Shown here piece by piece: positions 10,257 to 16,477 of a stretch of DNA of 16,477 bases (its first letter is position 1; each line of letters opens with the position of its first letter). A program made the translations under genes and the position numbers. The DNA is taken from assembly GCA_026397855.1 (NCBI GenBank), contig JAPLUA010000542.1, positions 1-16,477 of the forward strand, read 5' to 3'. Below the pieces are notes generated by a model, which was given only the letters and a program-made list of their open reading frames with translations, did no database searches and was not told the origin of the DNA. This DNA comes from Verrucomicrobiota bacterium (GTDB taxonomy: Bacteria; Verrucomicrobiota; Verrucomicrobiia; Limisphaerales; UBA8199).

Positions 10257-11156
10257 ATGACCAACATGAAACAGATGATTCGACTTTTCCTGGGGCTGCT
10301 TTGCGGAGCCCACGCGCTGGCAGCCGGCAGCGGGATAATCCAGCCAGGTGCGACGCCGCAGAAACTGGCCGGCGGTTTTGCCTTCACCGAGGGGCCGGCC
10401 TCGGATAGCGAGGGGAACGTGTTGTTCACAGACCAACCCAACGACCGCATCATGAAATGGAGCGCGGACGGCAAGCTCACGACGTTCATGCAGCCATGCG
10501 GCCGCGCCAACGGTCTTTGTTTTGATTCCAGAGGCTGCCTCTGGGCCTGCGCCGATGAAAAGAACGAGCTGTGGCGCATTGACCGCACAGGCAAGCCAAC
10601 GGTGATGGTGAAGGATTACCAGGCCAAGCTGCTCAATGGCCCGAACGATGTCTGGATCCGGCCTGGGGGCGGACTGTATTTCACGGACCCTTACTACAAG
10701 CGTCCCTGGTGGAAACGCGACTCAGGGGAAATGGAGGAATGCGTCTATTACCTGGCGCTGGATGACAAGACCCTGACCCGGGTGATTGATGACATGAAGA
10801 AGCCTAACGGCATCATCGGCACGCCCGACGGCAAACTGCTCTACGTGGCGGATATCGGCGCGGGCAAGACCTATCGCTACCACATTCAACCGGACGGCGC
10901 GCTCAAGGACAAGAAGCTGTTCTGCGAACTCGGCTCGGACGGGATGACGATTGACAGCGCGGGCAACATCTATCTCACGGGCCAAGGGGTGTCGGTCTTT
11001 GATCCGGCAGGGACGAAGATCGAGCAGGTTGACGTGCCGGAAAAGTGGACTGCGAACGTGTGCTTTGGCGGGAAAGGCGGGCGGACCCTATTCATCACCG
11101 CCAGCAAAGGGGTGTATGGATTGGAAATGACGGTTCACGGCGCGGGCAGCCAATAA
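10257..11156 (+). CDS. Secreted SMP-30/gluconolactonase-like protein
   Basis: A 299-residue protein with an N-terminal signal peptide (MKQMIRLFLGLLCGAHALAA) and a six-bladed propeller of the SMP-30/gluconolactonase/LRE type. Repeated blade segments are visible: FTEGPASDSEGNVLFTDQPN, RANGLCFDSRGCLWAC, LNGPNDVWIRPGGGLYFTDP, KPNGIIGTPDGKLLYVAD and SDGMTIDSAGNIYLT. Metal-binding positions of the family (Glu in FTEGP, Asn in GPNDV, Asp in SDGM) are present, which supports lactonase-type hydrolysis in the periplasm. The substrate is not predictable, and such proteins are common in sugar-degrading lineages. ATG 10257 and ATG 10266 are both possible; the ribosome site is weak. The TauE/SafE gene follows 32 bases downstream on the same strand. 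Confidence 0.88.
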   Translation: MTNMKQMIRLFLGLLCGAHALAAGSGIIQPGATPQKLAGGFAFTEGPASDSEGNVLFTDQPNDRIMKWSADGKLTTFMQPCGRANGLCFDSRGCLWACADEKNELWRIDRTGKPTVMVKDYQAKLLNGPNDVWIRPGGGLYFTDPYYKRPWWKRDSGEMEECVYYLALDDKTLTRVIDDMKKPNGIIGTPDGKLLYVADIGAGKTYRYHIQPDGALKDKKLFCELGSDGMTIDSAGNIYLTGQGVSVFDPAGTKIEQVDVPEKWTANVCFGGKGGRTLFITASKGVYGLEMTVHGAGSQ

Positions 11157-11188
11157 GAACCTGCCGTGCGATTCCACCTTACGGCAGC

Positions 11189-11926
11189 ATGACGCCCGAG
11201 CAGCTTCCATTCCTCGCCCTCGGCCTGTTGCTGGTGGCTTTTCTCTATTCCTCGGTCGGCCATGCCGGCGCCTCGGGCTACATCGCGGTGATGTCGATGT
11301 TCAACCTGGCGCCCGCTGCAATCAAACCCACCGCCCTGCTCCTGAACATCCTGGTGGCCAGCGTCGGCGCATGGCAATTCTGGCGGGCCGGGCATTTCTC
11401 CTGGCGCCTCTTCTGGCCTTTTGCACTGCTTTCCATCCCTCTGGCTTTTGTCGGCGGCTGGTTAAACTTGCCGGCCCATGCGTTCAAGGTCACCGTCGGA
11501 CTCGTGCTCTGGTTTTCCGCCATCCGTTTCCTTCTTCACCCGAGCACGGACGAAGCCCTGCGCGAACCCTCGCGTCCCGCTGCTCTATCCATGGGCGCGG
11601 GCCTCGGGCTGCTTTCGGGCCTGACCGGCACCGGCGGCGGCATCTTCCTGACCCCCCTGCTCCTGCTGATGCGCTGGGCCCAAACCAGGACGGCGGCCGC
11701 TGTTTCTGCCCTTTTCATCCTCGTCAATTCGGCATCCGGCCTGCTCGGCAACCTCACATCCACCCGGCAAATGCCACAGGTCGCTTTTACGTTGGCGGTG
11801 GCAGTTCTCATCGGTGGCAGTGCCGGATCCTACTTTGGAAGCCAGCGCTTCCCGCACACGGTGATCAAACGCCTCTTGGCAGTCGTGCTCCTCATCGCCG
11901 GCGCCAAGCTGATCTTCACATCATAA
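11189..11926 (+). CDS. TauE/SafE-family inner-membrane permease
   Basis: A 245-residue protein made of about eight hydrophobic helices in two related halves. Family marks are SSVGHAGASGYIAVMSMFN near the N-terminus and GLLSGLTGTGGGIFLTPLLL at the start of the second half, followed by a helix ending NSASGLLGNL. Members export or import small organic or inorganic sulfur compounds such as sulfite, sulfoacetate or thiosulfate; the substrate here is unknown. The start ATG 11189 (MTPEQLPFLALG) begins just before the first helix and leaves a 32-base gap after the SMP-30 gene. The stop is 16 bases from the stop of the convergent dismutase gene, with no terminator visible between them. Confidence 0.88.
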   Translation: MTPEQLPFLALGLLLVAFLYSSVGHAGASGYIAVMSMFNLAPAAIKPTALLLNILVASVGAWQFWRAGHFSWRLFWPFALLSIPLAFVGGWLNLPAHAFKVTVGLVLWFSAIRFLLHPSTDEALREPSRPAALSMGAGLGLLSGLTGTGGGIFLTPLLLLMRWAQTRTAAAVSALFILVNSASGLLGNLTSTRQMPQVAFTLAVAVLIGGSAGSYFGSQRFPHTVIKRLLAVVLLIAGAKLIFTS

Positions 11927-11942
11927 GCGCGTCTGACCCCGA

Positions 11943-12680
11943 TCAACGGAGAGCCCGCCGGTAACGCTCGATCACGAAGTCCCAGTCTATAACTTGAAAG
12001 AACGCCGCCACGTAATCCGGCCGCCGATTTTGGTATTTCAGGTAGTAGGCGTGCTCCCAGACATCAACCCCCAGCAGGGGCTGCTTATTCTGGCTGATCG
12101 GCGAGTCCTGATTGGCGGTCGGCTCGACGGCCAACTGCTTGTTCTCATCCAGGACGAGCCAGGCCCAGCCGCTTCCGAACTGGCCCAGGGCGGCCTTGGT
12201 CAACTGGTCCTTGAAGGCGGCAAAGCTGCCGAACCTCTTCTCTATCCCCTTCAGAAGCTCCCCCGAGGGCTGCCCGCCCCCGCCCTTTTTCATCATCTGC
12301 CAGAAGAGGGTATGGTTATAATGTCCCCCGCCCTGGTTACGAATTGCCGTTCGGGTGCTTTCAGGCGCGGCGTTCAGGTTCTTCACCAGGTCCTCGACCC
12401 GCTGCTTGCCGAGTTCCGGGAATTCGGCCACGGCCTTGTTCAGGTTCGACACATAAGCCGCATGGTGCTTGTCGTGGTGGATCTGCATCGTGGCGGCGTC
12501 AATGTGCGGCTCCAACGCGTCATGCGAATAGGCGAGCGGCGGAAGGGTGAACGGACCGGCGGGACCGGACGCCGGCGGCGCAGCGGCGGGTTGAGCGCTG
12601 GCGGTGCGCAAGGTTGCGGCGGCGGCGCAAACGGCCGACGCCAGGGCGGTTGTCTTCAGTGCTTGCCTGCGTGTCATCAT
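11943..12680 (-). CDS. Tat-exported Mn-type superoxide dismutase
   Basis: A 245-residue protein: a twin-arginine signal (MMTRRQALKTTALASAVCAA, region to about 30), a Pro/Ala-rich linker (31-42), then a complete Fe/Mn superoxide dismutase. Metal ligands by alignment to E. coli SodA are His68 (MQIHHDKHH), His123 (YNHTLFW), Asp206 and His210 (DVWEHAYYLKYQ). Gln191 in ANQDSPI and the GGGH segment point to the Mn or cambialistic form rather than Fe. It converts superoxide to peroxide, here probably in the periplasm after folded export. The frame is open to 12809, but the residues before MMTRR look non-homologous and the Tat signal fixes the start at 12680 or 12677. There is no strong ribosome site. 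Confidence 0.93.
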   Translation of the reverse strand: MMTRRQALKTTALASAVCAAAATLRTASAQPAAAPPASGPAGPFTLPPLAYSHDALEPHIDAATMQIHHDKHHAAYVSNLNKAVAEFPELGKQRVEDLVKNLNAAPESTRTAIRNQGGGHYNHTLFWQMMKKGGGGQPSGELLKGIEKRFGSFAAFKDQLTKAALGQFGSGWAWLVLDENKQLAVEPTANQDSPISQNKQPLLGVDVWEHAYYLKYQNRRPDYVAAFFQVIDWDFVIERYRRALR

Positions 12681-12750
12681 ATGCAATGTCCGGTAGTAAC
12701 TTTCATGGTTTCCTGTAAACGTGCCCGGACATTTCCCGCCCGGGCTGCTG

Positions 12751-13200
12751 TCACCTTTCGCACCAATGCGGCCACAGCGCAAGTGGAACACTCCAATTCC
12801 CGCGGGCACGTAGGACGCACCTTTTCAATTTGTTGAGCGCCAGGAAGCAGGCGATTTGGCGAACAAGAGGTCGCACGTGCTCGCGACCGCCGTCGTCGCG
12901 CCGAAAGCGCTGCTGGAACTTTCGGGTAGTCGCCCGGCTCTTGGGATTGACCTTGCGACCTTCCGTCACCCAGACCTGAGCGGAGCTGACCACCAGCCGG
13001 CGAAACAGGCTCAGGGCGAAGGCATCCTTGGGATTACGCACGCGGCTGTGCTCCTTGCGCAGGGTTACGTCCAAAGCATGATGCAGTCGGCATTCAATCA
13101 CCCAGCAGCCCCGTTTGAGTTTGAGGAAGTCCGATGCATCAAGCTCGATGCAGTCCTGACCACCCAATCGCCCCCTCGGTTTTCCATTGAACTGGGCCGG
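12751..13200 (-). pseudogene. ISAs1-like transposase, C-terminal remnant
   Basis: The frame runs from an in-frame TAG (13203-13201) to TGA at 12751. It encodes about 149 residues corresponding only to the C-terminal part of an ISAs1-type DDE transposase. The recognisable core is RGCWVIECRLHHALDVTLR, followed by SRVRNPKDAFALSLFRRLVV and then TTRKFQQRF, matching the family's last conserved block (RGHW.IEN.LH..LDVT....SR.R). The family normally exceeds 350 residues, so the N-terminus with the first two catalytic acids is missing. No terminal inverted repeats are visible. The remnant lies between the dismutase promoter side and the start of the first GT-C/TPR gene, suggesting past insertion and decay. 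The ISAs1 name is from motif memory; a related DDE family is possible. Confidence 0.7.
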
Positions 13201-13226
13201 CTATTGCGCAAGATTCTCACTCCTCA

Positions 13227-15683
13227 ATGGACCGCACCGACAAGACACGCGGCGCCCTCCTGATCGGCGTGCTGCTGACCGCCGTGACACTGGCCGCATA
13301 TTGGCCGGTGTTACAGAACGATTTCGTCAGCTACGACGATCCGGACTACGTGACGGAGAACCCGCACGTCCTGCGCGGCTTGAGCTGGAGCAACGTGGGG
13401 TGGGCCTTCCGCACCGCCCACGCCGGCAACTGGCATCCGCTGACGTGGCTGTCGCATGCCCTGGACGTCCAACTCCATGGGCTGAATACGGCCTGGCACC
13501 ACCTGACCGCCCTGCTCTTCCACACCGCCAACGCGCTGCTGCTGCTGCTCTGGCTGCAGCGGACGACCGGCAGACTCTGGTGCAGCGCCGCCGTAGCCGC
13601 CTTGTTCGCGCTACATCCGCTGCACGTGGAATCGGTAGCCTGGGTGGCGGAGCGCAAGGATGTGCTGAGCACGTTTTTCTTCCTGCTCACCCTGCTGGCG
13701 TACGGCCGCTATGCGCGGAAATCCGAAGGCCGAAATCCGAAGGGACGAGGAGGAAGGGACCAGGGACTACGGACCACCGACCGCCGTTCACGCATCACGT
13801 TTCGCGCATCACGCTCCACGCTCTACGCTCTCTCCCTGCTTTTCTTCTCCTTCGGCCTCATGAGCAAGCCGATGCTGGTGACCGTGCCGTTCCTGCTGCT
13901 GCTGCTGGACTACTGGCCGCTGCGGCGCCTGCATCGCTCTAACGTGTGGAGGCGGGTGGCGGAAAAGGCTCCGTTCCTGGCTCTCAGCGTGGCCTCCAGC
14001 GCGGTGACCTTCCTGATCCAGCGCGACGCCGGGGCGGTCAGCTCGCTGGAGGCCATTCCCGTCGGGTTCCGGATTTCCAATGCGATCATCTCCTACGTCC
14101 GTTATGCCGCAAAGATGGTCTGGCCCGCCAACCTTGCGGTCTTTTATCCCGCGCCGGATCATTGGCCCGCGTGGCTGGTCGCCGGGGCGGCGCTGATTCT
14201 GTCAGGCGTCTCGGCGCTGGCGCTCTGGCGCGCGCGCCGCGCCCCTTACGTCCCCATGGGATGGTTCTGGTACCTGGGGACGCTCGTGCCGGTCATCGGG
14301 TTGGTCCAGGTGGGCCAGCAGTCAATGGCGGACCGCTACAGTTACATTCCGATCATCGGGCTTTTCATCCTCGTCGTCTGGGCCGCAGCGGAAATCCCGG
14401 CGCGATGGCCTGCGACCCGATGGGTAGTGGCAGGGTGCTGGACTGCGGCCATTGGCGCCTGCGCGCTTCTCACCTGGGGTCAATCAATCCACTGGAGGAA
14501 CAGCGCCAGCCTGTTCGCGCACGCCATCGCCGTGACGCATGACAACGCCGTGGCGCAGAATAATCTGGGCGTCTGCAGGCTCAACGAAGGGAACCCGGCC
14601 GATGCCGAAACCCATTTCGCCGAGGCGGTGCGCATCCGGCCCAAGTACCCGGAGGCGCTAGTCAATCTGGGCCTTTGCCGGGCCAAACAGGGGCGCGAAG
14701 CGGAGGCATTCGAACTGGTGCAGAGGGCCGTCCAGATCCAGGGCACGCCGGTCTCCCATTACAACCTGGCCAACCTGCTTTCCATGCGCGGGGACCTCGA
14801 CGAGGCCGAGTCGCACTACCGTTCGGCGCTGAAGCTGAAGCCGGAGTTTGCCGACGCCTGGTACAACCTGGGAGTGCTGAAGGCGAAGCAGGGTAAGCCT
14901 GACGACGCCGCGCAGTGCTATGCCGCCGCGTTGCAGATCAAACCCGGGCACACCGAAACCCACCTCACCTTCGGCGCGATGCTGGCAGGCCAGCAGAAGT
15001 TTGAACAGGCCACCCTTCATTTCCAGGCCGTGCTGCAAACCGATCCCGGGAACGCGGACGCCCGGTTCAACCTGGCGGCGGCATCGAACGCGAAGGGCGA
15101 CTTTGCGGGCGCGGCGGAGCACTACGCCGAGGTCTGCCGTTTGCGACCCGATGACCTTGAAGCGCGCCAGAACCTTGGGCTGGCGCTCCTCTACCAGGGC
15201 AAAATGTCGGAAGCAGCAGCCCAATTCCAGGAGGTTCTCCGCGTCCGACCCGAGGCCCGGACACACCACTGCCTCGCGCTCGCCCTCGACGCCCAGGGCC
15301 AGGCCGGGGCAGCCCTGCCCCACTACCGCGAAGCGGTCCGGCTAAGCCCAAACACCGCGCTCTACCTGAACGACCTTGCATGGATCCTCGCAACAACCCC
15401 AAAGGCTGATCTAAGGAACGGCACTGAGGCGGTGCGATTGGCGGAAACTGCCTGCCGCCTGAGCGGGCACAAAGAGGCCCGCTTCATCGGCACCCTGGAT
15501 GCGGCTTATGCCGAAGCCGGCCGATTCGAGGATGCAGCGGCCACCGCGGCCAAGGCACGAGACCTTGCGCTCGCCGCCGGCCAGCAGGACATCGCCCGGG
15601 AGGCGGAGGCGAGACTTGCTCTCTACCGGGCAGGAAAACGTTACCGGCCGTCGGGAGCGTCATCCGGGGGCGAGGCGAACTGA
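13227..15683 (+). CDS. GT-C-like membrane glycosyltransferase with C-terminal TPR array (TMTC-like), intact paralogue
   Basis: An 818-residue protein. Residues 1-420 form about ten membrane helices. An early loop motif, SYDDPDY (Asp37-Asp38), suits the acidic catalytic motif of GT-C lipid-phosphate-sugar glycosyltransferases. Conserved blocks include NWHPLTWLSH (68-77), HPLHVESVAWVAERKDVLST (130-149) and GLMSKPMLVT (210-219). Residues 440-800 are about nine TPR units (AQNNLGVCRLNEGNPADAE, ADAWYNLGVLKAKQGKPDDA and others). This architecture resembles eukaryotic TMTC O-mannosyltransferases, so protein glycosylation is a reasonable inference, not proven. A foreign-looking loop (165-199) of repeat DNA interrupts the region between two helices yet keeps frame. 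ATG 13227 is just upstream of the first helix; there is no clear ribosome site. A truncated paralogue follows 70 bases downstream. Confidence 0.85.
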   Translation: MDRTDKTRGALLIGVLLTAVTLAAYWPVLQNDFVSYDDPDYVTENPHVLRGLSWSNVGWAFRTAHAGNWHPLTWLSHALDVQLHGLNTAWHHLTALLFHTANALLLLLWLQRTTGRLWCSAAVAALFALHPLHVESVAWVAERKDVLSTFFFLLTLLAYGRYARKSEGRNPKGRGGRDQGLRTTDRRSRITFRASRSTLYALSLLFFSFGLMSKPMLVTVPFLLLLLDYWPLRRLHRSNVWRRVAEKAPFLALSVASSAVTFLIQRDAGAVSSLEAIPVGFRISNAIISYVRYAAKMVWPANLAVFYPAPDHWPAWLVAGAALILSGVSALALWRARRAPYVPMGWFWYLGTLVPVIGLVQVGQQSMADRYSYIPIIGLFILVVWAAAEIPARWPATRWVVAGCWTAAIGACALLTWGQSIHWRNSASLFAHAIAVTHDNAVAQNNLGVCRLNEGNPADAETHFAEAVRIRPKYPEALVNLGLCRAKQGREAEAFELVQRAVQIQGTPVSHYNLANLLSMRGDLDEAESHYRSALKLKPEFADAWYNLGVLKAKQGKPDDAAQCYAAALQIKPGHTETHLTFGAMLAGQQKFEQATLHFQAVLQTDPGNADARFNLAAASNAKGDFAGAAEHYAEVCRLRPDDLEARQNLGLALLYQGKMSEAAAQFQEVLRVRPEARTHHCLALALDAQGQAGAALPHYREAVRLSPNTALYLNDLAWILATTPKADLRNGTEAVRLAETACRLSGHKEARFIGTLDAAYAEAGRFEDAAATAAKARDLALAAGQQDIAREAEARLALYRAGKRYRPSGASSGGEAN
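13719..13830 (+). repeat. Composite low-complexity repeat, copy 1, in frame inside the GT-C/TPR gene
   Basis: Three blocks. Block A is AAATCCGAA at 13719-13727 and 13733-13741 (14-base period). Block B is GGACTACGGACCAC at 13764-13777. Block C is CACGCATCACG-type units leading to CACGCTC at 13810-13816 and 13817-13823 and TACGCTC at 13824-13830. Translated, it gives the charged loop KSEGRNPKG...ITFRASRSTLYA, unlike the hydrophobic protein around it. It interrupts a loop that in related proteins is short, and it contains no stop in the gene's frame. The same three blocks in the same order recur at 16246-16390. Confidence 0.8.
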
Positions 15684-16245
15684 ACCCTTGGTAAGGCAGA
15701 CAAACTCGACAGCCGCCCTGCCCCACGGCATCATTCCCGCCCTGATCTGATGTATGCTGGAAAAATGGAAGCTTGAGCGCGCCGCACTCTGCTACGGGTT
15801 GCTGGCGCTGGTCACGCTTGCCGTTTACCTGCCGGTTCTCGAAGCCCGCTTCGTAACCTTCGACGACACATCCTACCTGACGGACAACCCGATCGTGCAG
15901 GCGGGGCTGACGTGGGAAGGCGCGCGCTGGGCTTTCACCCAAAGCCACGCGGCAAACTGGCATCCGCTGAGCTGGCTCTCGCACATGCTGGACTGCCAGG
16001 TCTATGGCCTGAAGCCTGCCGGACACCACCTGACCGGCCTGCTGTTCCACACAGCCAACACGCTCCTGCTGTTCGGGCTGCTCCGCAGCATGACCGGGGC
16101 GTTCTGGCGCAGCGCTTTCGTGGCCGCGCTCTTTGCACTGCACCCGCTCCATGTGGAGTCAGTGGCCTGGGTGGCGGAGCGCAAGGATGTGTTGAGCACG
16201 TTCTTCTTCATGATCACGCTGCTGACATACGACCGCGCGGCGCGG

Positions 16246-16390
16246 AAATCCGAAACCCGAATACCAAAATCCGAAGGAAATCCGAATACCGAAATCCGAA
16301 GGGCCGGCGACGGGGGGCAGGAACGGACTGCGGACCACGGACTGCAGACTGCTGCCCACGCTCCACGCTCCACGCTCCACGCTCCACGCC
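16246..16390 (+). repeat. Composite low-complexity repeat, copy 2, at the breakpoint of the truncated gene
   Basis: It has the same three-block order as 13719-13830. Block A holds four AAATCCGAA units (16246-16254, 16267-16275, 16278-16286, 16292-16300). Block B, GGACTGCGGACCAC at 16325-16338, matches 13 of 14 bases of copy 1. Block C is a tandem heptamer run. It begins at the same codon of the coding frame as copy 1 (the Lys of ARKSE). Beyond it the sequence is C/G-rich (CCTCGCGC units to about 16420), then changes to a prepilin-like coding frame. Confidence 0.8.
16357..16390 (+). repeat. Tandem CACGCTC heptamer array (four perfect units plus a partial)
   Basis: Perfect CACGCTC units start at 16357, 16364, 16371 and 16378, followed by CACGCC. 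The related array in copy 1 has two perfect units and one variant. Because seven is not a multiple of three, gain or loss of one unit would shift any reading frame across it. Confidence 0.8.
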
Positions 16391-16421
16391 CCCCGCGCCC
16401 CTCGCGCCCCTCGCGCTCCGC

Positions 16422-16477
16422 GGCTACACCCTGCTCGAGCTACTGACCGTGATCACCATCATGGGGCTCATGGCCGC
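16422..16477 (+). CDS. Prepilin-type N-terminal cleavage/methylation domain, partial (type II/IV pseudopilin start)
   Basis: In the frame starting at 16422 the sequence reads GYTLLELLTVITIMGLMA to the window edge. This is the class III prepilin signature: cleavage after Gly, a methylatable aromatic at +1, Glu at +5, then a hydrophobic helix. Such proteins are pseudopilins or type IV pilins processed by prepilin peptidase at the inner membrane. The frame differs from the truncated GT-C gene that overlaps it. No ATG is seen in this frame upstream within the repeat; the leader reads as Pro/Leu/Ala/Arg low complexity (APLAPLALR), so the start is unresolved. Only about 18 residues are visible, so the exact protein cannot be named. 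Confidence 0.6.

Larger units (their letters stand above)
15754..16446 (+). pseudogene. Truncated second paralogue of the GT-C/TPR protein
   Basis: It encodes 230 residues. Residues 1-168 align without a gap to the upstream paralogue, with about 100 of the first 160 identical, including FDDTSY (Asp37-Asp38), NWHPLSWLSH, HHLTGLLFHT and HPLHVESVAWVAERKDVLST. At residue 165 it enters the same repeat (KSETRIPKSE) but never regains the family sequence. The expected helix with GLMSKPMLVT, the remaining membrane helices and all TPR units are absent; it ends in low-complexity PRPPRPSRPSR and SAATPCSSY at TGA 16444. If the junction is real, this is a broken gene, perhaps making a membrane fragment. 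If it is an assembly error, the true gene continues elsewhere. ATG 15754 matches the paralogue's start exactly; no ribosome site is evident. Confidence 0.8.

Noticed and set aside
12681..12809. Longer N-terminus for the superoxide dismutase (start at 12809)
   Set aside because: The extra 43 residues would precede a well-formed Tat signal, which must be N-terminal, and they show no conserved character.
12856..13263. A 135-codon plus-strand frame before the GT-C/TPR gene
   Set aside because: It lies antisense to the transposase remnant, whose translation matches a known family far better.
16246..16390. Regular repeats considered as a CRISPR array
   Set aside because: Units are 7-14 bases with no unique spacers of constant length and no cas genes; this is tandem low-complexity sequence within a coding frame.

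Overview
This is a GC-rich bacterial window that reads almost wall to wall as protein-coding genes. No tRNA, rRNA or CRISPR array was seen. The gene style suggests Verrucomicrobiota, perhaps a Pedosphaera/Limisphaerales-type lineage. The grounds are tandem membrane-glycosyltransferase/TPR proteins, a eukaryotic-like Ser/Thr kinase with a Cache-type sensor, a prepilin N-terminus of GYTLLELL type, and low-complexity repeats translating as 'KSE.RNPKSE...RSTLHA'. This placement is inference from gene style; no marker gene here settles it.

Left block (1-4446, plus strand): the last codons of an unknown gene, a degenerate receiver-like protein, tlyA (rRNA 2'-O-methyltransferase), nadK (NAD kinase) and a LacI-type regulator. 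Spacing is tight, with a 17-base tlyA/nadK overlap and an ATGA nadK/lacI overlap, so this looks like one operon. The LacI homology ends exactly where the convergent rsmB-like gene ends, but the lacI frame has no stop there and stays open antisense to rsmB until 4446.

Middle block (3250-10146, minus strand): transcribed right to left, a Cache-sensor Ser/Thr kinase, a 320-base stretch without a recognisable gene, then a close cluster of a PagL-like outer-membrane lipid A deacylase, aconitase (acnA) and an RsmB/NOP-type rRNA m5C methyltransferase.

Right block (10257-13200): a secreted SMP-30/gluconolactonase-like protein and a TauE/SafE permease on the plus strand, converging on a Tat-exported Mn-type superoxide dismutase on the minus strand. 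Upstream of the dismutase lies a 5'-truncated ISAs1-like transposase remnant.

Far right (13227-16477): two tandem paralogues of a GT-C-like membrane protein with a TPR tail (TMTC-like architecture). They align without gaps over the first 168 residues. Both carry the same three-part low-complexity repeat starting at the same codon. The first gene reads through the repeat and is intact. In the second, normal coding sequence never resumes: after the repeat comes a canonical prepilin cleavage/methylation motif in another frame, and the window ends. This junction is the most unusual structure here. It is either a repeat-mediated genome rearrangement or a repeat-induced misassembly.
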